A stretch of DNA of 50,055 nucleotides. It comes from Nitrososphaerales archaeon. Lineage in GTDB: Archaea > Thermoproteota > Nitrososphaeria > Nitrososphaerales > Gagatemarchaeaceae. The stretch spans positions 1-50,055 of the forward strand of contig JACWAI010000095.1 of assembly GCA_014874415.1 (NCBI GenBank). Reading direction: 5' to 3'. The position numbers were made by a program, and so were the translations under genes. The notes below the pieces were generated by a model that saw nothing but the letters and a program-made list of their open reading frames with translations, was not told where the DNA came from and searched no databases. This document shows positions 33,013 through 40,418 of this stretch, piece after piece (positions within the stretch are counted from its first letter, which is position 1; each line of letters starts with the position of its first letter).

Positions 33013-33969
33013 TCATCTTCTTAGCCTTGGATCGAGGACGTCCCTGAGACCGTCGCCCACCAGGTTGAATCCCAATGAAATGAAGAGTATGACGAGCCCT
33101 GCGATAACAATGAGCCAGGGGGCGGTGAAGATTTGGCCGATGCCATCCACGGCGAGGTTGCCGAGCTCAGGGAGAGCCGCGGAAGGGGAGAACCCAAGGA
33201 AGACAAGGGCAGAGAACGTGAGGATCACTCCGCCGATGTCCAGTGTCGCCTGGACGAGCAGGGGATAGATCGAGTTGGGGATCAGGTGCAAGAAAAGGGT
33301 CCGCCACCTGCTCACTCCTAGAGCCTTCAGCGCCTCGACGTATGCCTTGTTCTTCTCGCTCAGCATCTGTCCCCTGATCAGCCTGACGTATACGGGCCAC
33401 CAGACCAGCAGTATTGCGAGCTCGAGGTTGGGGATGGTCCTCCCCAAGACCGCGGCGAAGACCAGGGCGAGCACGAGGAAGGGGAAGGCGAAGAAGATGT
33501 CGGTCACCCTGAGGATGACCTCGTCGACCCACCCTCCGGCGTAGGCTGCGACGGCGCCAAGTATGATCCCGATTGCCAGAGCGGAGGCGACGATTTCGAG
33601 CGCTATGGAGAGGTCCAACGGAATGGCGAGGATTATCATGTTCAGGAGGTTCCTCCCGAACCCGTCGGAGCCCAATGGATAGTTGAGGGAGGCCGGGCAG
33701 GTCGTGGCCTGGGTCCCCCAGCTAGGGAGGTTGCCGTTCCAGCAGTACGCGTTGTGGTAGTTGATGGTGTTGTAGGCGCTGGCTGGGTTCACAATCACGT
33801 TCGAGAAGATAGAGATGATGATGAAGAAGGCGGATATGATTATCCCCCCGAGGACGAGTTTGTTCTTGGTAAGCAAGCTGAGGGAGTACTTGACCTCGTC
33901 CATGTAAGCGGCCCTCTGCCCAGACCGCGTCGGGGGTTCCTTGTCCACGGGTGGTTGCTTTTCTGTCAT
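33013..33969 (-). CDS. oligopeptide ABC importer 2, permease (OppC/DppC type)
   Basis: A 318-residue DppC-type permease. The first helix is at about residues 38-60. It is followed by an outer loop that holds two cysteines (NAYCWNGN and ATTCPASL) before the family motif PLGSDGFGRNLLNM. Five further helices follow; the EAA loop is EALKALGVSRWRTLFLHLIPN and the end is DVLDPRLRR. The ATG is 5 nt after the stop of the first permease. The two outer cysteines probably form a disulphide. Confidence 0.92.
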   Translation of the reverse strand: MTEKQPPVDKEPPTRSGQRAAYMDEVKYSLSLLTKNKLVLGGIIISAFFIIISIFSNVIVNPASAYNTINYHNAYCWNGNLPSWGTQATTCPASLNYPLGSDGFGRNLLNMIILAIPLDLSIALEIVASALAIGIILGAVAAYAGGWVDEVILRVTDIFFAFPFLVLALVFAAVLGRTIPNLELAILLVWWPVYVRLIRGQMLSEKNKAYVEALKALGVSRWRTLFLHLIPNSIYPLLVQATLDIGGVILTFSALVFLGFSPSAALPELGNLAVDGIGQIFTAPWLIVIAGLVILFISLGFNLVGDGLRDVLDPRLRR

Positions 33970-33974
33970 GGCAA

Positions 33975-35012
33975 TCAGTACCTTATCCTCGGGTCGACCA
34001 CGGCGTAGAGCACATCGACAAGCAAGTTAGCCACCACGATGATGAGAGCGGTGATGAGGGTGTAGAGTATGACGAAGTTGCTGTCCCCCTGAGTCACCGC
34101 CGTGACGCTGAGGATTCCCACCCCGGGCCAGTTAAAGACGGTCTCGGTGATTACGGCGCCGCCAAGGAGGCCCGCAAACAGCAACCCTGCAACCGTCAGC
34201 GCAGGGATCAGGGCGTTCCTCAGTGCGTGCCTGAATATGACGACTCTTTCGCTGAGCCCCTTCGACCTGGCCAGGGTGATGTAGTCTTGCCTCAGCACTT
34301 CGAGCATGCTGGCACGGACGAGCCTGGTAAGGGCCCCGAGGCTGGCGAAGGCGAGGGTGATTGCCGGGAGTATTACATGGAGGAAGGCGTCCCAGGCGTA
34401 GCCCCAGTTCGCGTTTAGTAGCCCGTCCAGGATGGGCATTCCACTGTAGGTAGTTATTGTCGCGCTGCCTATGGAGACGGCCCCCTGGTTGGGGAGGTTA
34501 GGCAGGCCCCACTGCAAGAAGTAGTAGAAGAATATCAACTGGAGTATGAAGCCAAACCAGTAGACCGGGGTCGAGATGCCCGTCAGGGCGACGATCCTTG
34601 CGGCGTGATCCACGGGCCTGTTGTTTCGGACGGCTGAGACAATCCCCAGGGGGACTCCGACAACGACGGTGACCACCACTGCAGAGAGCGCCAACTCTAC
34701 CGTGAAAGGGAACCTTTGAGAGAAGACCTGGATGACAGGCTGGCCGCTGGCCCACGTTCCAGTGTTCCCCCAGCTCCCCGTGAATATGTCGTGCAGCCAG
34801 TAGAAGTATTGAAGGTAAAGAGGCTGGTAGAACCCGTGGGCTGCGCAAATTCCGTGGATCACCGACGGGGTCATCTTTGGGTTGATGTAGGGCGCGCAGG
34901 GGTTGAAGGCGCTGGGGATGCCGCGGCTCAGATAGAAAGTAATCAGGCTAACCCCGAAGAGCACGAAGATCAGGAGGACGCTCCTCCGGACTATGTACTC
35001 GTACAGGCGCAA
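33975..35012 (-). CDS. oligopeptide ABC importer 2, permease (OppB/DppB type)
   Basis: A 345-residue DppB-type permease and first gene of the second importer operon. The N-terminal helix spans about residues 10-30. The outer loop after it has two cysteines (NPCAPY and HGICAAHG). The EAA loop is DYITLARSKGLSERVVIFRHALRN and the C-terminus is DVLYAVVDPRIRY. The TTG start is preceded at about 30 nt by a TATA-like GTTTTTAACG and then by the TTGTT box at 35047-35055. The order after it is permease, small membrane peptide, two ATPases. Confidence 0.92.
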   Translation of the reverse strand: MRLYEYIVRRSVLLIFVLFGVSLITFYLSRGIPSAFNPCAPYINPKMTPSVIHGICAAHGFYQPLYLQYFYWLHDIFTGSWGNTGTWASGQPVIQVFSQRFPFTVELALSAVVVTVVVGVPLGIVSAVRNNRPVDHAARIVALTGISTPVYWFGFILQLIFFYYFLQWGLPNLPNQGAVSIGSATITTYSGMPILDGLLNANWGYAWDAFLHVILPAITLAFASLGALTRLVRASMLEVLRQDYITLARSKGLSERVVIFRHALRNALIPALTVAGLLFAGLLGGAVITETVFNWPGVGILSVTAVTQGDSNFVILYTLITALIIVVANLLVDVLYAVVDPRIRY

Positions 35013-35037
35013 ATCCTGCTATTTCGCCCTTTTACGC

Positions 35038-35055
35038 GTTAAAAACGTTGTTAAC
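35038..35055 (-). promoter_or_regulatory. promoter of importer 2 operon with GTTGTTAAC box
   Basis: GTTAAAAACG (35039-35048) is the TATA candidate about 30 nt from the permease TTG. Directly behind it lies GTTGTTAAC (35047-35055). The same 9-mer stands just behind the TATA box of the importer-2 binding-protein gene at 37240-37248. Confidence 0.45.
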
Positions 35056-35090
35056 TTTCTCGCGCTTGAGAACGAAGGCTTCAGGTTTCA

Positions 35091-35133
35091 AAAAGGGGGA
35101 GATTATGAGCTCGGCGCACCGAAGCTCATAATC
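35091..35133 (-). terminator. strong terminator overlapping the end of the binding-protein gene
   Basis: GATTATGAGCT (35101-35111) and AGCTCATAATC (35123-35133) make a perfect 11-bp stem, extended by CGG/CCG. On the minus strand it is followed by TCCCCCTTTTTG. The stem includes the last codons and the TAA stop of the binding-protein gene. It should end that transcript before the permease operon. Confidence 0.7.
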
Positions 35134-37205
35134 GCGAAGTATGGGAATTGGTCTGGCACGTACTCTGAGTTGTAGACCCAGTTGTGGACCCAGGTCGAGA
35201 CGAAGTGGAAGTCGAGAGAGTATTCCTGGAACCAGAACCAGTCCGCATGGTTGGCGGAGGCACCGAGGGCCTGCGTGGCTGCCAGTATCCCTGCGGTGTT
35301 GCCGTTCTGGTCAGCGACGGCTGCCTGGTTGACCAGGTTGTTCCAAGAAGTGAAGTTCCACTGGCTCCAGTAGGGATAGGTGCCGGTCGATGAGAACATT
35401 GGGCCCGTCCAGTCAATGGCCCAGTTATAGTCGTCGAGCCAGCCTGCCCAGTATCCGTAGATCTGGTGCTCGCCTGCTAGAGTGTAGAGGGTGCCCGCTG
35501 GCACTGGAACGACTGTGAAGGTGACTCCGAGGTTGTTCTGGGCGCTGACGATGTTCAGGTTCGCAGCCGCTTCAGTGAGGATCTTCTGGGTGACAACGTC
35601 GCTGGACTGGTAGTACAACGGTATCGTCTGCCCAGAGCAGGAGTTGTTGATTACTCCGGCAGGGATCGCGGTGCCGTTGAAGTAGGTGAAGCTGGTCAAC
35701 GGGTTGCTGCATGCAGACTTTAGCAGGTTCGCCGCTGTAGTCAGGTTGTAGCCCCAGCCTAACTTCGCAGTCGAATTGTAGGACCCGACAGGCAGTGTCC
35801 CCGGTGGGAACATCCAAGTGGCGGGAGCGTCCAACCCGAAGGTCAGACTCTGGAGATCGGAGGTGACGTTGGCCGCATCCGACAGGGCGAGCCTGAAGCG
35901 GATGTCTGTGAACGGCTGGAACGAGAGCAGCTGGCCCGCGCTGTTGGTCACGTTGACGTTGAACTCGAACCACCCTGTGTTGTAGTAGGTGTGTGGCCCG
36001 ATGGTCATGATGTTAGACTGGGCGGAGATGTACGAGCCGTTAGCGTCATAGGCGGCTCTGTCGAGGATCGAGAATATGTCCGGCGCCGGCACTGCCACCT
36101 GGGTTGCATGGCCACCCTTTAGGTCAAGAATCCTTGTGGACGCGTCGGATACCGTCAGGAAGTCGATGGTCTGGATGCTGGGTTTGATTGTGCCGAACTG
36201 GTATCCGGGCGGACCACCCCAGTAGTTAGAGTTGGCAGTCAGCTTGACCTCGTAGGTCGTCGGGTTCACGTATGATATCTCATACGGGCCCGTGCCTGCC
36301 ATCCCCGCGTGGGCGTTCAGGTATGTTGTCCCGTTCCCGGCCTGGTGATCGTAGTATGCCGTCATGTTGACCACGCCGTTCTGTATGGCGGCGGGGTCGT
36401 CATGGGCGACCACGAAGCTCGGGGACATGATGCTGCCCCATCCCGTTCCCGCGATTATGATCGGGAACGCTCCGGTTGGGTGCAACAGGTTGATCTGGAC
36501 CTTGTATGTTCCCAGAGTTTGGCAGAAGTTCAAAGCTAAGACCTGGTCGACCCACGCGTGTGAGTGGTCTGGGCTGCCGCCAAAGAAGGTGAAGAGCTTG
36601 GTGTTGGTCAGCTGTTGTAGGATCCATCCGGAAGAGGCTCCGTCACCCGTAGGCTGGCCACCGTCCAGGATGAGGTCCCTGTTAAAGGAGAAGCAGACGG
36701 CGGTCGAGTTGAATGGAGTGCCGTCCTGGAACTTGATACCCTGTCTCAGACCGAAAGTGTAGGTACTCGGATTGACTTGGGTCATGTTCGAGGCGAGCCA
36801 TGGAATGGGCGTAGCTGCGTTCGTGCCGTTCCACCACAGAAGTGACTCGTACGAGTTGAGCATGATTCCGTTGTCAAACGCGAAGTACTCCACCTGCGGG
36901 TCAAGATACTGGTAGTTAGCGCCCTCTTCGATGACGTACGTATTATCCGTCACGAACGCTGGCGTAGGTCCCGTCCCAGTGGTCGTGGTGTGGGTTGAAG
37001 AGGTTGACGAAGAGCTGGAACGAGATGATGATGAAGAAGAAGATGACGAAGATGAAGATGACGTTGAGGGACCGCTAGTGGTCGTCGACGACCCTTGCGT
37101 TGCGTAATAGACGCCGACACCGGCGGCTATGACAAGGATGATGACGATGCCGACTGCAGCCCCCCTGCTGATTGCTGATCTTGAATAAGGAAGAGGTATT
37201 TTCAT
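35103..37205 (-). CDS. oligopeptide ABC importer 2, substrate-binding protein
   Basis: A 700-residue extracellular solute-binding protein of family 5, much longer than the 500-550 residues usual in bacteria. Residues 12-35 form the signal-anchor (RGAAVGIVIILVIAAGVGVYY). A serine-rich low-complexity linker of about 35 residues, encoded by a GATGAA-like repeat, joins it to the binding domain. The domain contains FQDGTPFNSTAVCFSFNRDL and FTDIRFRLALSDAANV, both standard in the family. Its own TATA box and strong terminator make it a separate transcript beside the permease operon. It is likely the receptor for importer 2 and binds peptides or similar ligands. Confidence 0.92.
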   Translation of the reverse strand: MKIPLPYSRSAISRGAAVGIVIILVIAAGVGVYYATQGSSTTTSGPSTSSSSSSSSSSSSSRSSSSSTSSTHTTTTGTGPTPAFVTDNTYVIEEGANYQYLDPQVEYFAFDNGIMLNSYESLLWWNGTNAATPIPWLASNMTQVNPSTYTFGLRQGIKFQDGTPFNSTAVCFSFNRDLILDGGQPTGDGASSGWILQQLTNTKLFTFFGGSPDHSHAWVDQVLALNFCQTLGTYKVQINLLHPTGAFPIIIAGTGWGSIMSPSFVVAHDDPAAIQNGVVNMTAYYDHQAGNGTTYLNAHAGMAGTGPYEISYVNPTTYEVKLTANSNYWGGPPGYQFGTIKPSIQTIDFLTVSDASTRILDLKGGHATQVAVPAPDIFSILDRAAYDANGSYISAQSNIMTIGPHTYYNTGWFEFNVNVTNSAGQLLSFQPFTDIRFRLALSDAANVTSDLQSLTFGLDAPATWMFPPGTLPVGSYNSTAKLGWGYNLTTAANLLKSACSNPLTSFTYFNGTAIPAGVINNSCSGQTIPLYYQSSDVVTQKILTEAAANLNIVSAQNNLGVTFTVVPVPAGTLYTLAGEHQIYGYWAGWLDDYNWAIDWTGPMFSSTGTYPYWSQWNFTSWNNLVNQAAVADQNGNTAGILAATQALGASANHADWFWFQEYSLDFHFVSTWVHNWVYNSEYVPDQFPYFAIMSFGAPSS

Positions 37206-37222
37206 TCTCGTCTCAGCGCGCC

Positions 37223-37248
37223 TTTCAATTTATTTAAGAGTTGTTAAC
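37223..37248 (-). promoter_or_regulatory. promoter of the importer-2 binding protein with GTTGTTAAC box
   Basis: Minus-strand CTTAAATAAATTG is a strong TATA box about 26 nt before the ATG. Just behind it lies GTTGTTAAC (37240-37248), the same box as at the permease operon and with the same position relative to the TATA box. Confidence 0.6.
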
Positions 37249-37323
37249 AGAAGGTAAGGGCCAGATTTCTCAGCGAGGGCCGCCTCTGCCTCGGGGGCAG
37301 AAAAGGAGCAAGAAAACGACGCA

Positions 37324-37623
37324 TTACCTGAGCGAACGGAGAAGCATCGCGTAGCCTTCCGCGGTGACCCTGTAGTACCTCCGCCTGGATTCGGTCTCCG
37401 TGTACTCCACGTAGCCGCTGTTGCGCAAGGACCTGAGGGTGCGGCTGACCTCGCTCAGATGCTTCTTTTCGAGTGCTGCCAACTCAGTTGGGGTCTTCGG
37501 AGACACGACGAGGAGGTAGAGAAGCCTTAACCAGCCTGGTTTCGAAACCGGTTGCTTCAGCCAGTCAAACCCCGAAACCGGCTGGCTCAGCCAGCCCAGC
37601 CCCGCTCCGTCAAGCGATGGCAA
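37324..37623 (-). CDS. winged-helix regulator with N-terminal decapeptide repeats
   Basis: A 99-residue ArsR/MarR-like DNA-binding protein. The winged helix covers about residues 30-99, with TPTELAALEKKHLSEVSRTL as helix-turn-helix and YTETESRRRYYRVT as the wing. The first 30 residues consist of a repeated unit of 10 residues (GWLSQPVSGF, DWLKQPVSKP, GWLRLL), made by a 30-bp DNA duplication. The start is TTG at 37623, with AT-rich boxes upstream; an internal start is possible. It lies just upstream of the binding-protein gene on the same strand, so it is a candidate regulator of importer 2. Target and ligand are unknown. Confidence 0.75.
   Translation of the reverse strand: MPSLDGAGLGWLSQPVSGFDWLKQPVSKPGWLRLLYLLVVSPKTPTELAALEKKHLSEVSRTLRSLRNSGYVEYTETESRRRYYRVTAEGYAMLLRSLR
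37544..37603. repeat. two 30-bp tandem repeats within the regulator gene
   Basis: Two adjacent 30-bp units (37544-37573 and 37574-37603) both begin GAAACCGG and contain TCAGCCAG. A partial third unit precedes them. The unit is a multiple of three and leaves the frame open, giving decapeptide repeats. Confidence 0.7.
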
Positions 37624-37772
37624 TCGACACTCAACGAAATATTGGAGATATGGAACATATAGCCCTTTCGGAATGGATGGCTAGTCATGTGCAGACTTGT
37701 GCGTGCCCCGCCCTCGGGCTCCGAAAGGGCGCGCCAGCAACCCTAAATCGATTCCCTGCGGCGGGAAGCGGG

Positions 37773-38714
37773 ATGACGTACTCCATCGTCGCCAGGGACA
37801 GGAGGACGGGGGAGTTGGGGGTCGCGGTCCAGTCCCACTACTTTTCCGTCGGGTCGTTGGTGACGTGGGCCAGGGCGGGGGTCGGGGCAGTGGCCACCCA
37901 GGCGATGGTCGACGTCAAGTACGGGCCACTCGGCTTGGAGCTCATGTCCGGGGGGAGGAGCGCTCCCGAATCCCTCGAAGCATTGCTGAAGGCCGACGCG
38001 AACAGGGACTCCAGGCAGGTGGCCATGGTCGACTCCAAGGGGAGGGTCGCGGCGCACACTGGCTCAAAGTGCCTCCCGCATGCCGGCCACATCACCGGGG
38101 ACGGTTTCTCCTGCCAAGGGAACATCATGAGGACCCCGAAGGTGTGGGGCGCCATGAAGAAGTCATTCGAAGGCAACAGCAAACTCCCGTTGGCAGAGAG
38201 GATGGTCGGGGCCCTTGAAGCTGCCGAGGAGGCAGGAGGGGACATCAGGGGCAAACAATCCTCGGCCATCCTCGTCGTGTCCCCGGACCTCAGGCCCAAC
38301 TACTGGGAGGGGAGGCTCGTGGAGCTGAGGGTCGAAGACCACCGGGCGCCCGTCCCAGAGCTCAAGCGGCTGCTCAGGTACCAGCGCGGCTACGATTGGG
38401 CCAACAGGGGGGACGACTTCCTCACCGCAAAAAACTACCCAAAGGCGCTTGACGCCTACTCGAAGGCGCTGTCGCTAGTCCCAGAAATCGACGAGCTGAA
38501 GTTCTGGGTCGGCATAGGGCTGCTGAGCAGCGGGAAGGCCGAGAAGGGGGAGGACATGCTGAAGGAGGTCATAGCAAAGGACAGGAACTGGGCCGAGGTC
38601 ACGCGAGGGATAGCCAAAGTGAGGTCTCCTCCTATTCCACCCGAGGTGCTTTCGAGGCTCCTGGGCGAGGACAGGAAGGGGAGGAATGGGGCTCGGATTA
38701 ATTCGAGAGGTTAA
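37773..38714 (+). CDS. DUF1028 (Ntn-hydrolase-like) protein with TPR tail
   Basis: A 313-residue protein. Residues 1-215 form a DUF1028 domain, related to N-terminal nucleophile hydrolases, with the characteristic start MTYSIVARDRRTGELGVAVQ and then WARAGVGAVATQA and YGPLGLELM. Residues from about 215 hold a short tetratricopeptide-like pair (GDDFLTAKNYPKALDAYSKAL). The frame is open far upstream, but ATG at 37773 starts exactly at the family N-terminus and lies about 28 nt after a TATA-like CCCTAAATC at 37741-37749. Substrate unknown; peptide hydrolysis has been suggested for the family. It is divergent from the winged-helix regulator. Confidence 0.87.
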   Translation: MTYSIVARDRRTGELGVAVQSHYFSVGSLVTWARAGVGAVATQAMVDVKYGPLGLELMSGGRSAPESLEALLKADANRDSRQVAMVDSKGRVAAHTGSKCLPHAGHITGDGFSCQGNIMRTPKVWGAMKKSFEGNSKLPLAERMVGALEAAEEAGGDIRGKQSSAILVVSPDLRPNYWEGRLVELRVEDHRAPVPELKRLLRYQRGYDWANRGDDFLTAKNYPKALDAYSKALSLVPEIDELKFWVGIGLLSSGKAEKGEDMLKEVIAKDRNWAEVTRGIAKVRSPPIPPEVLSRLLGEDRKGRNGARINSRG

Positions 38715-38716
38715 GG

Positions 38717-39310
38717 CTACACCAGTTCAAGCACGTCCCTGTAGGAGTCGACCTTGTCGAGGAAGTCCCCGAAGGCGAAGATAGGCACAACCGCTCCTCC
38801 GGAGACGAACCTTTCTCCCCCGTCAACGAGGACGAGTACGACGGTAGCTATGGGGCCATGGTCGTCGAGGCTCTCCCGCAGGCGCCTGGCCCTGTTCTTC
38901 TGCGCTTCGACGATCCTGACCAGGCCGGAGTGGCTTGGCGTGCGGGCCCAATGCTTGCAGTCCACCGCCAGGGAGACGCCTTCCGACATTCCGAAGACGT
39001 CGACCTGAGCCCTGGGCCTGCGCAGGAATATGTTCTGCCTGACCCTGTACCCTCTCCCCTTCAGGATTCCGGAGCAGAACCCCTCGAAGTCCTTCCAGGT
39101 GAGCGATTTCGACACTCTTTCGATCTCCTCCCCTCGGGCGCAGAGGGCCAGGCCCGCCAGCTGCTCGTCTGTTGAAGCGACGCCCGGGGCTCCCAGCCTG
39201 GACGCCACGTCGGATATTGCCGAGACAGCCCTCTCTGTGGACCCTGTCCTTTTCTTGAGGAGCTGGAAGAGAAGATCCGCCACGGCTCGCGCCATCATCA
39301 GGCTTTGCAT
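38717..39310 (-). CDS. PD-(D/E)XK nuclease-fold protein
   Basis: A 197-residue protein. The C-terminal part (about residues 70-195) has the restriction-endonuclease-like fold: WKDFEGFCSGILKGRGYRV as the helix-turn of Mrr/RecB-like nucleases, D104 in AQVDVFG and D117-C-K119 in LAVDCKHW as the metal site (DxK variant). The N-terminal 65 residues are helical and of unknown use. Start at ATG 39310; internal ATGs at 39298 and 39295 cannot be ruled out. It follows a small membrane protein gene on the same strand after 39 nt. A role in repair or defence is possible; no methylase is nearby. Confidence 0.78.
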   Translation of the reverse strand: MQSLMMARAVADLLFQLLKKRTGSTERAVSAISDVASRLGAPGVASTDEQLAGLALCARGEEIERVSKSLTWKDFEGFCSGILKGRGYRVRQNIFLRRPRAQVDVFGMSEGVSLAVDCKHWARTPSHSGLVRIVEAQKNRARRLRESLDDHGPIATVVLVLVDGGERFVSGGAVVPIFAFGDFLDKVDSYRDVLELV

Positions 39311-39349
39311 ATGAACCTGAGGGGAAAGTAGCGGACCGAACCGAGGGGG

Positions 39350-39709
39350 TCAGGTGAGAGTGTTCGACTGGCCGCCTGCCATTGACGGTGAGGGACCGAC
39401 CTGTCTTGCCTTCGCTGCGCTTCGCTTCGCGATCAGGGTATAGCCCAACCATGCGTTGATCACGACAAGCAAGACAGCAAGCGCCTGGACCCAGTCGAGG
39501 GTCGGTGGGCTAGTAAGGCTCACCCCGTTCCCTGACATGGTGAAGAAACGCGTGAGGACGCTGATGGAAAAGGAAGGGGCATAGCCGTTGGTCCCCGCAT
39601 GGGGCGAAGCTGCAAACCAAGTCCTCCAGTTCAGGTCCTGTATCACCTGGTACTCGGCCAGCAGGAGCACGACGTCGGCGAACAGGACGAAGATGGCCAT
39701 CCGTCGCAT
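39350..39709 (-). CDS. small membrane protein, unknown function
   Basis: A 119-residue protein with a helix near residues 3-20 (AIFVLFADVVLLLAEY) and a second near 76-95 (ALAVLLVVINAWLGYTLI), with an outer loop of about 55 residues between them. ATG at 39709 is preferred over an upstream start at 39745, because a TATA-like GCTTTTTATC at 39735-39744 lies about 30 nt before it. I do not recognise the family. The nuclease-fold gene follows 39 nt downstream, and the signal peptidase gene is divergent. Confidence 0.65.
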   Translation of the reverse strand: MRRMAIFVLFADVVLLLAEYQVIQDLNWRTWFAASPHAGTNGYAPSFSISVLTRFFTMSGNGVSLTSPPTLDWVQALAVLLVVINAWLGYTLIAKRSAAKARQVGPSPSMAGGQSNTLT

Positions 39710-39788
39710 GGCTGACGACCGGGTAGAGGGCCGGATAAAAAGCAATCATCTCAAAGCGTTTAACCGCTCGCGGCTGCGAGGCCCCCCA

Positions 39789-40334
39789 ATGGTCTCCAGG
39801 GGGACCGTCGTCTATGTAGCCGCATTCATCCTCCTGCTCACCTGGGCCTATTTCGTCCAGACGGACACGAGAAGGGTGGACGGCATAAGCATGCTCCCCA
39901 CCCTCGAAGGCGGAGACCTGGCCGTGATCCAGAACGTTCCCATCGACCAGATCCACGTCGGAGACATCATCGTCTACAACTCCCTCTGTTCCACCGAAGG
40001 GGAGTCGGTGGTGCACAGGGTCGTCGCGATTACCAGCTCGGGTCTCATCACCAAGGGGGACAACAACGCAGGCACGGACCAGTCGCTGAACATAGCCTCT
40101 CGCCCGATAGCGCAGGACTGCCTTGAGGGGAAGGTGGTCTTCGTGATCCCCTACGTCGAGCTGCTCGCATACTACGTAGACCAGAACGGGCTTCCCCAGT
40201 GGTTCAACTACATCCCGTCGATCCTCATCCTCATCATAGTGATAGCGTCGATGATGGGGGAGGGCGGGAAGGACGAAAAGGCAAGAAAGAACGAGGGTAT
40301 CGAGTTGACGAGTGCGCCGCAATCTGACGCCTAG
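39789..40334 (+). CDS. signal peptidase I, archaeal type
   Basis: A 181-residue archaeal/ER-type signal peptidase, which removes signal peptides on the outer face of the membrane. An N-terminal anchor (about 7-25) precedes the catalytic Ser34 in GISMLPTL. The general base is His76 (VVHRVVA) rather than the bacterial Lys, and Asp91 lies in KGDNN. A second membrane segment is at about 134-156, and the charged tail faces inside. ATG at 39789 is chosen because a TATA-like CGTTTAAC at 39757-39764 lies about 28 nt upstream; the longer frame upstream reads into the divergent gene. Confidence 0.93.
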   Translation: MVSRGTVVYVAAFILLLTWAYFVQTDTRRVDGISMLPTLEGGDLAVIQNVPIDQIHVGDIIVYNSLCSTEGESVVHRVVAITSSGLITKGDNNAGTDQSLNIASRPIAQDCLEGKVVFVIPYVELLAYYVDQNGLPQWFNYIPSILILIIVIASMMGEGGKDEKARKNEGIELTSAPQSDA

Positions 40335-40374
40335 TACCTTCGAATTCGTGCCTGTTGGACAGCACCCCTTCCGG

Positions 40375-40397
40375 CTTTATATACTCCTTTATATACT
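40375..40397 (+). promoter_or_regulatory. tandem TATA boxes of the tbp gene
   Basis: CTTTATATACT occurs twice, at 40375-40385 and 40387-40397, with a 12-bp period. The second copy is about 27 nt from the ATG, right for a leaderless transcript; the first lies one helix turn farther out. The sites are near-consensus TBP targets ahead of the gene for TBP itself. Confidence 0.75.
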
Positions 40398-40418
40398 AAG
40401 GAAAATCGCCCAACTTGA

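Noticed and set aside
36990-37065. GATGAA-like repeat as a possible CRISPR or satellite
   Set aside because: It encodes the serine-rich linker of the binding protein and has no repeat-spacer pattern.
29039-37205. Whole transporter block as a horizontally acquired island
   Set aside because: Codon use, GC level and promoter style look like the rest of the window, and no integrase or flanking repeat was found.
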